Part shown: positions 13,101 through 25,100 of the stretch, piece by piece
How the letters are laid out: each line of letters begins with the position of its first letter
How positions within the stretch are numbered: position 1 is the first letter of the stretch
Assembly: GCA_028829895.1 (NCBI GenBank)
Contig: CM054181.1
Coordinates: 68,005,259-68,069,258, forward strand
Direction of reading: 5' to 3'
From: Sinotaia quadrata
Taxonomy: Eukaryota; Mollusca; Gastropoda; Architaenioglossa; Viviparidae
Length of the DNA: 64,000 bases
Translations under genes and position numbers: made by a program
The notes under the pieces: model-generated
What the model was told of the DNA's origin: nothing
The model's input: the letters and a program-made list of their open reading frames with translations, nothing else
Databases searched by the model: none

Positions 13101-16100
13101 TCAATGGTGTATGTCATGTGTGTCTATGTAACAACTTGACGCGACGTAGTACTGGCATACGTCACATGGGCTTTTCTTGGAGGTGCACCGGAGCAGGCCA
13201 AAAATAGACTTCACCCCTTGCATCTCTAACCTCAGCTCGGGGTCGGCTTGTAACGAGCCCTCCCGTTTTGTGACAGATTCAATGAATAATAACTGAATAT
13301 TCTTGACATCATTCATATTAAACAGATGCACATGCTAGTTCAGTAAGCAAGGTCTGCTTGTGTTTATACAGGCTGGGATCAGTTTGGGATTACAATGTGA
13401 TTTGCCGATGAGACCTAGATCAAATAAGGGAAGAGATAGATATCTATAGACAAAACTTAGGTAAGCTGCCCTATATGGGGGAAAGATATGGGCAGATATC
13501 TACACAAAAATATGAACAATATTAATATTACAATTATATTATGTCATGAGATGGTCACTCAAACTCCAAGGATTTTGTTTACAAGAGTCTTGGAGATAAA
13601 AACCAATCAAAACCAACATGGATAAAATTTGGAGACAAATGATTGTGATTTCACAATAATATATAGCCCAGCAGAGAAAATTCTGAAAAACAGCATAGTA
13701 CTCTTTAAGTAAACCCCTTGTAGTCAATTCTACTAGGGAACCCAGACAGCATCATACAGATCTACTGAACAGCCTGCTGACACTTTCATAGCAAAAAAAA
13801 AAATCCAGGAGCTTTTAAGCTCACTCTTTCCTTCCTATTTTTCTTTCTTAACTATCTCAAGGATCAAACATAAAAGTAGAAAGAAAAAATACATATTCAA
13901 TAAGGCAAGGAGAAAGAAGACAACAAAACCCAACAAGAAACCATTTCTTACCCGCCACCAGAATCTTCAGATGAAGGAATCTCGGAATCTTGAGGATCTT
14001 CAGGCAACAGGAGAAGTGCATTGCGTAAATACATTGCTGCAAACTCATGAGAGAGGTCTGGTGTGTCTGGTGTGATAGGATTTCTGAATTTAAATTACAA
14101 ACAAACTTTATTTATATAAAAACTATAAATTGCAATTCTTTATTTAAAAAAGAATAATTACCCTGGAGTGAAAAATTATAAGCTCTTGACAATGAAACAC
14201 AATGAAATACATACATTTCTCAACTTACAGAATAAAATTTTGGCAATTGGTGCAGTTATTAATTTTTGAAATTAGTGTTTATTTTTCATAAATATGCAAA
14301 TATTTCCTAAAGTATTGTACATTTAAAAAAACTACTTTCAGAATCGTGCTCAGCACGTTATTATAGTTTATTAATTCATACCTTCATGTGTAATATTACC
14401 TTACCTAGATTTTAAAAAAATCAACTTTGTATTTTGTGGCACTTTGGACAAAGTGCAAAAACAGGTGACCTTGGTTAACTTTGTGCAGTATGCAAAATTT
14501 TAAATGTACAAGTTTGCAATTGATGTCCAGCGACTAGAAATTGATGCCTCTTTCAAATACTGTCAGGAGAATGTTAGTACAATGTACAAAAGTATGCAAG
14601 GACTGTCATGCAAGATTGGTGTAACGGAAAATGTGATATTTTAGCATTGATGAAGCTAATTATCTCTGTAAGTTATTAAGGGAAAATTGTAAAATAATTC
14701 AGGTTTGCAGAGGTTGTGTATGTGTAGAATAAACCCAAATTTGATTAGAATAGGACAATCGATTCCTGAGTTATGACATATGTGCGAAAATTGTGCCACA
14801 CTGGTTTTGGTAGGGATGGGGGGATTTGAATATCTCTGGAAGTAATATAAGATATTTAAATTTTTGTTTTTGTTTCTCAGAATATATTCTTCTTGCTTCC
14901 AGCAAAGTCTGGTTTATTTTTGACAAGCAGTTTCGAAAAATTGTAGTTTTTTTTGTGAAAACTGGCTCTTGTTAAGGGATGAGGGTCGGCTTTGTGAGTT
15001 ATGCAGTTGGCTTGATTAAAAAAAAAATATATATCAAAATCAATGTTTGCTTTTTTTAATCAATATGACATTATGGGAATATTGAAATGAAACAAAAATG
15101 TATTGAAAGATGATGAAAAAGGACCCCCCAAACTGTTATTTTCAAAGAAAAAGACTTGTAAATATTGGGGTTAATTAAATAAAGATATATAGATCACATT
15201 ATTGCATAACCAAATTAATAAGTCCGAAGTTGTTAAAGTATATTTTGAACATAGGCGAGTGGCAACTTTTTCTATCGATTGCAACTGGTTTCAAATTGAT
15301 ATCTCTAATGGTTTTTTAAATGAATTTTTTCCCCATGTAATCCAACCTCTCCAGCCAATTAAGTCCAGTGGAAATTGGAAAGTCACAATGGCTGCACCCT
15401 CCTGCATTTTCTTATTATGCATACATTATATGAAAAGGGCAATTACTCCAAATGTAAAAAAACAAGTCCATTGTTCCAGTTTTTGAAAGTTAGTCTGGGG
15501 AAGACCAATATTTTAAAATGACTTCCGATTTTCTGTCTGTGGATGACCCAAATTAAAACGGTAAAAACATCAAATATAATACTTTTTCCAGACTATGTTG
15601 ACATGTTACAGATTTTCCAGGCCTAGAAGGCCTAGACAAGCTAAAATCAAATTCCAAAATTCCAGACCTGCACAAGAACCCTGTTTTAGACTTCTGCCCT
15701 ATTATGATATCACTAGTACAAGTGTTTTAGATTTATAATGGTTTGTCTTGTCCTATGATAATTTAACTTTTGAAGTGTTTTAGACTTATATAGTTTGTCC
15801 TGCTCTATGATAATATCACATTTTGAAGTATTTTAGACTTATGATGTTTTGTCCTGCTCTATGATAATATCACATTTTGAAGTGTTTTAGACTTACGATG
15901 GTTTGTCCTGTCTTACACCAGGTCCCAGTATGAGTTTCCTATGAAAGCCGGTGCCCACAAAGCCATGTATAACTTGCTGTCTTTTCTCAAGCTTAGCATC
16001 GTCTTCATTGTTCTGTTGCATCAGTCATCATTGTAAGGTATACTCAAACAAAGTTTATGTTAAACTTATAAAATGATAATTAGATTAGAATTTGTCCATC

Positions 16101-19100
16101 TTTTGCTAGGGTTAATACATTCATCATCCATTCTTTATTGAGTTAATATAATACATTTATCTTTAAATTAAGATCTGAATGTTCTACAAAGTTTTACATG
16201 GTGCATACAATCATTATAATTTCTATCAATATTAATTAATTTTGCTTTTTGGTTTTAGTTGTTGTGTGTGTTAAAAGAAAACTGAAATGAGAGCACTGAT
16301 CTGAAATAGACTTGTTTTATAAATCTCTCATGCAATCTTAATCCTTAAGCAAAAAAAAAAAAAAAGAGAGACTAAGAATAATGGCAATCTCTCCATCCAT
16401 ATATTCCCCCCTCCAGTCATCTCCAGAGAACCTTGCAGACAAAAGTCTGAGAGGGCAAAGGTAAAGCAGTGAAAGAAATGTGTGTGTGAGTTCTATGTGA
16501 CCATCAAAATCATCATCACTTATATAGTTTCATTCACCCTGTAGTTAACACACCTCTTTGTTAAACAGGACACAGTATTAATTTCATTCACCCTTTAGCT
16601 AACGAACCTCTCTGTTAAACATGATGCAGCACTCTGCAAGCCGAAGCCAAAGTCGTGGATTTGTCTGGTATACCTGCACTACTTCTATCAGACAGTTAAA
16701 AGCTGCAGAAGGCTTGCCACAGTGAAGCAGCTCTATCCCCATGTTGTACATCAGTTCGTAGTGCTTACTTGCACCCAGGGTCTGAAGGGGTTTACCTAAA
16801 CACAAGTACAGAGATTGGTTAGCTTATACTCTTGTACATAGGGCCTCAATAGGTTAGCAACCATAAAGATTGCTCACCTCATAAACTTTACTTGTGCCAA
16901 GGGCTTCAAGGTCTGCAACCTTAACTTTAACTCATAAACTTTACTTGTACCAAGGCTTCAATAGGTTGCTTAAGTATAAGTACAGTGAAACCTCACTAAA
17001 ACGTGATAATGGGGTCCATAAAATCAGATCGCGTTAATAGTGGGGTTGCATTAGTGTAGTGTTTTGCAATAGAATGCATTATTAAGGTATATATTTCCAG
17101 AGCCAAAATGTGCCTGATTATTATTATGAGATGTGCACAAATTAAAGGTCTCTCTCTCTCTCACACAAGGAAGTAAACAAGCTGAATGTTTACCTTTTGA
17201 AGTCATCTTGATCTCTCTGTGAGCTTTCTCATTCTCTTGAATTGCTCGTCGGAAAAAGAGAGCACCTGTGTGGTGTTTGCGCATCAACATATGAATGCAA
17301 CCCAAGTTATTATAATAAAGCACCATCAGATTCTCTCCTGCTGATCCTGCAGTGCCATTGGGTACTGAACCTAACATTTTCTGTGCTTTTCGCAAGTTCC
17401 CCCTTAAGTATTCAAAATATGCTCTTACATACTGTACAGCCATACCCTGAAATAGTAATAATAGTTTATATAGAAACAGTAATGAAACAGCTTATACACT
17501 GTAGAGCCATATCTTGAAATGGTAATAAAACAGCTTAGGTACTGCAGTCATACTCTGAAATGGTACTAAAATCACTTATACAATGTAAATAAACAGCTAT
17601 ACCCTAAAAGGGTAATGAAATGGCTTATATACTGAACAACCATACTGTGAAATAGTAATGAAACAATTTATATATATAATAAAGCCACACCCTGAAGTAA
17701 TAATGGCCAATGTCACAATGGTTTAATGAAAGCACAGAAAAGAAATTATAAACTCATACAAAATACAAATGTCCCAATGGTTTAATGACAGCACACAGAA
17801 AAGAAAAATAATTATAATACTCATACAAAATACAAATGTCCCAATGGTTTAATGAAAGCACACAGGAAAGAAATTATAAAACTCATACAAAATACAAATG
17901 TCATGGTTTAATGATAGCACACAGAAAAGAAATTATAAAACTCATACAAAATACATATGTCATGGTTTAATGACAGCAAACAGAAAAGAAAAATAATTAT
18001 AATGCTCATACAAAATACAAGTGTCCTGATGGTTTAATGAAGCTCACAGAAAAGAAATGTGCATACAAAATGTCCTGATGGTTTAATGAAAGCTGAGAAA
18101 GAAAAGTAACTATACTGCTCATACAAAATACAAATAGAACACATGCAAAGCAATCTCTTCATCAGTCATAAATGCTATTTTTATTGTAGCCATTTGTGGA
18201 AAGTGAGATGAATGTTTTAAAGTAAAATGTCACTTAACACAGAATTGAGACCAACCGTCAATCCTGGCACATTGACTAGAGTCTTCATTTCTCGCTTGCA
18301 TGACTTCATAGACTTCATCATTGCCAGACATCGTGTCTTGTACTATATTCCAAGAGATGGCAAATTTTTATTTTAAGTGCGTCAATTCTGAATCAATTTA
18401 AGTAGTCAATGTTTCATATAGCAATGAGCACCTACTAACACTAATCAGGGGAAATTGTGAAAACAAAACTAGACCTTTTACCTCTTTCTTACTACATGTA
18501 TTTCAGTAATCCAGAGTAAATCTATCATTAGACTGAGAGATTTATCAATAATCACACATCAATGCACATACACCATTTATGCAGGCAACCCATCTGAATA
18601 GCTTTATATAAATATGATGTTGAAATGCTTGCTACAAACAATAACGAGAAAAAAATAAAAATTGAAGAAACTATTTTGATGACAGCTTAACTTTGTGCTC
18701 TAAACTGAAAAAATTCTAATATTAGTGATGCACACATTCTGTGAAAATTTTGTAGAAGAGCCATGCATGTATGCACACAAATTTTAAAACTAAACAATTC
18801 ATTTTTAAATACCTTATAATATCTCCATTTCAGAAAAAAATGAATTCTGCTAAAATATAGACTAATTAATTATTAAATAATATTCTTCATGTTATTTTAA
18901 AATATAAATGGTGACATTTTTCTACTGAATGTAAGTTGTTTATTTACTTTAATGTGTTTACATTTTACTTTCTTTACAAGCTTATAATTTCTGCACTTAA
19001 AATTCTGTAACAAGTCAATATTTTTGCCATAAAGGTTGTGATAAAGAGAGTTATCTCCTTTAGAAATATAATCAAGCTGAATTAACTTCTAAGAGATCAG

Positions 19101-22100
19101 AAGACACAATTATATTCAAGGAATCTGAGTGTTATGGGCATGATAAAAGATTAAGACTGAGAAAAATAAAATGGGCAAGAACAAGATAAAATTTCATAAC
19201 CTAAAACAAATATGTTTATGCATATTTTGAAAACACTTGATTTTTTGTGCGTGAAATATTAGGTTCAAACATCAATATACACTATCATTGTAAGAAAACA
19301 ATCCTTTGGGGGAGGAGTGCTTTGATAAAGTGGTCCACCCAGTTTGGTTGGGACCCCAAATACAGTGAGAGGAGTATTCCTCCTGAGCTAGCTAAGGCCA
19401 AGAATGAAAGGCCTCTTTTTTTTTTTTGCAAGATGAGGAAGAGAGCTAACAGAACCATCACCACACCTATACATTATTTTGTAGAATTCAATAAATTTAT
19501 AATTCACAGTTCTTTTGTTAGCAGTGAAATAATATGTTTTAAAAGCTAATGCATAAATTTGAATGATTCAACATCAAAGCTAATTAAAACACAATAGTGA
19601 AAAAATAAATCATACTTTAGGTAAAGATTAAATAAAACAAGACATTCTAATGCATCATGTCAAAGGATTTATTACCATAATTAAAATGATATATTTTTTC
19701 TGATTGTAAGAGAAAAAAAAAAACTGTGACAAAGGATATGTCATATATAATTTATTAAGTCAATGTATCAGTAGGTTAAATATGAAAAACAAAAATCAAA
19801 CAGCACTCATAAATAATTGATAACTTTATAACAAAAGAAAGAAACACACTTACAAGACTAATTTTTGCTCGGAGTATTTCATTGTTGTCTGCACTACTAC
19901 CTTCCTTCCCGGCATCCCTAGTTAACTCCCCTCTCTCTACTTTTTCTTGTGCACCTTGACCACCTCCTTTGCCATTGTTGACTGACTTTTCCAGATATGT
20001 TAGAACTCCCATTGCTTGCTCAGGCTGCACATAGGAAGAATGTAAAAAGTTATTGTATTATAAATATGCATAGTAGATAATAGAAAGAATAAGAAAAAAA
20101 ATGAATGCTGAAGAAAACATGAATTACTTTATGCATTAATATAGACACATTAATACACATTGAAATAATGATGATGATAATGCCTAAAGCCTAACTATAA
20201 TACTTCAATCATAACACAGACTTAGCGTTGTAAACACAGGGCCACTATATTGTACTATTAGACCTAGCCTTGTAAACACAGGGCCACTATATTGTACTAT
20301 TAGACCTAGCCTTGTAAACACAGGGCCACTATATTGTACTATTAGACCTAGCCTTGTAAACACAGTTATTCGTGGACTCTAATGTTGTACAAATAAAATC
20401 AAATATAAGAGTCAATACTAAATCAAAATTCCGTCTGGTGGTGAAATAGGCTGACCTAAATACATATCACAAAAGTATATAATACTTTAAACATTGTGTG
20501 ATGCTAATGCCACCTAGTTAATGGTTATGATTATTATTATTAATTAATCATCCATATCTAATTACAAGTAAAGAGAATCTTAATTTATGTTATTAACAAT
20601 TCTCTAGAAGCTACCACTCATCTCTCTCACTTGGTGGATATGTGGGTGCTGTAAATGTTTTCTCTCTTCCACAACATTAAAGACAAACACTTAACGTCAC
20701 ACAATATTTCCATGGGTGGAAAACTTCTAACGAAAGGAGAAGACAAATCCGTCTTTAATCTATATTTAGTGAGACCACATCCATCCAATGGTTTTCCAAC
20801 ATATGAATATAATCAAAGAGCATTGACATTTACATTACTTCACAAGAATGTTCAATTAATGCTGGACAATTGTTCAGTTTATCTTAGCATAGACATTAGC
20901 AAAAATACATAATCAAGTTCATGTTATCATCATGGAAGTGAGAGTAGAGTTCAGAGAAATAATTAAAGTCAAAGCACATAACCTTTTTAATGAAGGTAGC
21001 TGTTGCTGGCAAGGGTTTCACAGTCACTTGGTTTGCAACAAGTCACTGCCTTTCATATTTAGCAAGGTCCCACATGTCCCTTTAAAAGGCACATTATAAA
21101 ACTGTTCCAGAATCTTCAGTGTGTTCTCCAAGCATGCTGTAGAGTATCACCCTGAATTTCACATGCTATCAAGCACATCAGGAATGTTCTTGAATTTCCT
21201 TCCATGTGTGTTTATTCAACACACCCCGAGAAACATTCAAAATAATCTTTACGAATTCTCGAGACCAATCCCTAGCCACAATTTCCACTATATTGGCACT
21301 CGAATGGAATTCACAGGAATCAACTTACAGCAACATTTTTACAGTAGTCATTGAAGCATGAAATGACAAACAAAAACAAAAGGCTTGCTCTGCAAAAGTC
21401 ATATTAAGGCAGCACTAAATTCCAGACATATTTCATCTCTAAACTCCTTTCTCTCTTACAAACATTCTCAACTTACAAATCCTGCAACAATTTTGTTAGC
21501 CTGATACACACAAAGCATAAGAAACAGCATTGATCAAAGTTTACAAGTAAGCTATACAACCCGTAGTCAAATTAATGAACATAGAAACAATGGTTCAATT
21601 ACACAAGCATTCTCCAATTCAAATCATAGATCACAAATATGCACAAAGTACAGAACAACCTAATCAACATTCTTGTCAATCGTCTCTCAAGCTCACACAT
21701 ATTTCTACTTCAAACATAGTACTCCCTTTTGTCCAACTGATACATGAAGACACAACTGTTTTAACCGCAGTCTTCAACTCTTGAACATTTTGCCTACTGT
21801 CACACATTTCTGTCAAACTCTTGAAAACTTTTCTTACTGATTCACATCTCTGTCAACCTCTAGAACACTTTGCCTACTGACACACATATCTGTCAAACTC
21901 TTGACACTTTGCTTACTGATTCACAATTCTGTCAAAATCCAGAATAATTTGCTTACTGAAACACATTTCTGTCAAAATCCAGAATACTTTGCTTACTGAA
22001 ACACATTTCTGTCATAATTGGTCGTAACTGAGAAGTACCCTGAACCATCCACTTTGAAGTGTCATATTAATTGATATCTTTTATCTAGAAAGTTTAATTG

Positions 22101-25100
22101 TGGCCATTGCAGAACTTTTTCAACATCTAATTGTGCTCCATCTATCTTCATTGAAACTACAATGTTTCTGTGGATAATTCAATACAATCTATTTCTTCCG
22201 AAACAACTATACTGTTATTTTAAATTCTTACAAAAACAGTATAAAAATAATTCCAATAAAGTGTATGGTTTGAGAGTACATGCCATTAAAATGTGTAGCT
22301 TGATAAAAAGAGATCAGAGAAACAGCAAAATTCTTTTCAATACCAGAAAAGTGGTATCTATAAAATAAATACATAAGTGCAAGCAATGAGCAATTACAAA
22401 ATCATAATGTACAATACACAAGTGAGTGAACAATAATTTTATGTTATCAAAACGATTAAAGTAGTTAATTATATGAATGTTCACAATGCACATAGACAGA
22501 ATCTTGTAAGGAAAAAGGAATTCCAATTTTAAGATACATCAATCAATCAACAGAGTACTTTACCTGACATACATATATGATAAGATATTTACCTGACAGA
22601 CACATATATGCAACTCAACCCAGAGCAACATCACATTATGGGCCAGAACCTCGTCTGCAAGAACATGAATTTTACAACAGTCACTTTCTTTGACAACCAT
22701 ACTAGTGCAATTATAATAATATAATTTTAAAAATATTTTTAATATCTATAGTTAATTACTTTTAGTTAAAATTATAGATTTTGATATATGTAATTATATT
22801 CTAAGGGAACTGTTTTTAAAATGTTGATATGTTTTGACACTGAATTTAGCACAGAACATCAATAGTCAGATGATAAAAGATGAGCTAACCCAGTGATTTT
22901 CAACCAGTGTACCATGGGAGTTTTCGGGGTGAGGGAGGTCAAAAAGAAGCAAGAAAAAATTGAGGAATTAAAAAAAACTATTGAGGTAAAGTTTAGATGT
23001 ACTATATATTTTTCATAAAAGGCTGATAAGAATGAAAAAACAACAGTTTAACTTTTCCTAACCCACTACTAACAAACTGCAATGCATATTCACTTTAAAC
23101 ACAATCTTAATACCCATTTTTTAAATGAAAAAATCTTGAAAAATTTATAGCACTGTCCTTTTGCCATGAGTTGTAAAAGGTGTGAAAATTGTTGAGCGAA
23201 CTTGTACAGCCTGTGTAAACTGTTTGCCACGAGTTGTAAAATATGCAAAAATTGCTGAACGAACCTCTACAGCTAACCATTCATAAATGTAAACTGTTTG
23301 CCAAGAATCACAAGATACAGTTACCATTCAGAAAAAGAAATGTAATAAATTTATTAACACATCAGATGATTAAAAATTAGCATACCTGTAAAGTTTACCA
23401 TTCTTAAAAGTGAGGATTTTCAGAAGTCAAATGATAAAATGAAACACTCATTCAATAGTATGAAGGATCATTACAGTTCACAAACTTTAATTGAATACAC
23501 AGAGGAAACAAAGAAATATATGAAGCACTATATTCATATTACTATATGAAATGAAAATAATAAAATTGCATCAAAGCACCAATTCAATTGGTAACATGTA
23601 CAGATTAAAAACAGTGAAGAGGAAAAAGATATTAAGCAATATTTCAAGTGATAAAGTGAAAATACAAAAGAAAATAACTCAACAATATGCAGCAAAAATC
23701 TTGCATCTTGTGGAAGTCTCCTGACATTTTACTGGTTATTCAGTTCCCATAAATCTGAGGCCCTTTGTTCCATGGGGAATCCAAGGAGATAAGCAAGCAG
23801 TTCCCATAAAATACCCTTAAATTATGGTGGCTCTCTCAAATTAATATCTAGTTTTTTTTCCCAGATCACAATGAGTGAAACGTGGCTAGAATCAGCAAAG
23901 GAAAAAACTGATCATTAGATATGCAAACCTGAGCCTCAGTATTGGTGTTCTTTTCCTTTCTTGTCAGTCACAAACATTTATGGCTGACAAATTTGTTATT
24001 TTTAAAATATAAAATGTGCATTATTAATTAATATAATGTGAAAATGATCAGCTGGTAAACATTTATGATTGACAAAATTTGTTATCTTTAAAACACGTGT
24101 GTACTATTTAAATAATATAACAATGATAAACTGGTAAATATTGTTAACTGATGACAAAAGGCTTTTGATGATTAAACTGAACTGTTGATCTCAAACACTG
24201 AGTTGTTGCTATCAATGATCTTTCTATTTCGGAAAAATAATGTTTTGATTAGGTTATATTTATATTTTTGTTGTGAAGTTTGCTTGGTTGACAAGAGGAG
24301 GAAGGGGGCGCACAACTGCAGGCCATTACTATGCTACACTTTTAATAACTACTGGCTTGTATACTTTCTAATCATACACCAGCACTGAATTGGAATTCAG
24401 ATTCATTAACTGTCTTTAAAATTTTTATATTACATATGTATTTATGAGCATAAGTGTTTTAAACTATCTAATATCTGACATTTTTAGCTTGAATAATCAT
24501 AGAGAAAGTTAAACACAGCATCTGTACATTTTATTTCTCAAACTCTCTGAATAATGAAAGAAAGATGCTTTATATTCAAGAATTATGCAAGTTAATATTC
24601 TATGCATTTTTTATGTTTAAAAAAAATTGCTTCTGATTGACATTTATCATTTACAAGCTATTAGGATAAGGAAAATCCCAACTTATATTAAGTATTTTAA
24701 AATATTAAATAATGTGGAAAAATCTGTAAAATCAAATGATGTGAAAAATCTACTGCATTGCAATTGTGAAAAGTTGGCAGATATAGCATTCTTACCAATG
24801 TAAAGTGGGATACACAGAGATAAAGAAATAATAATGTAACAAAAAGTTAATCATTAATGTTTATAAAACATAAATTTATATAATATTAGTCCTTTTTTTA
24901 AAAAAAAAAAGTGGTTTTCTCAAATGTCTAACAATCAGTCAACTATAATATCCTGACACCCTACCTGGTGGTTCAATGTACTGAAATCCTTTAGCAAGAA
25001 CATTCAGAGCAGCATGGTACTGTCGCATATGGTAATTCACCACTGCTTGATTGTAATATAAAACTGCATTATCCACATCTTCTATTCCATCAACAGGTTC

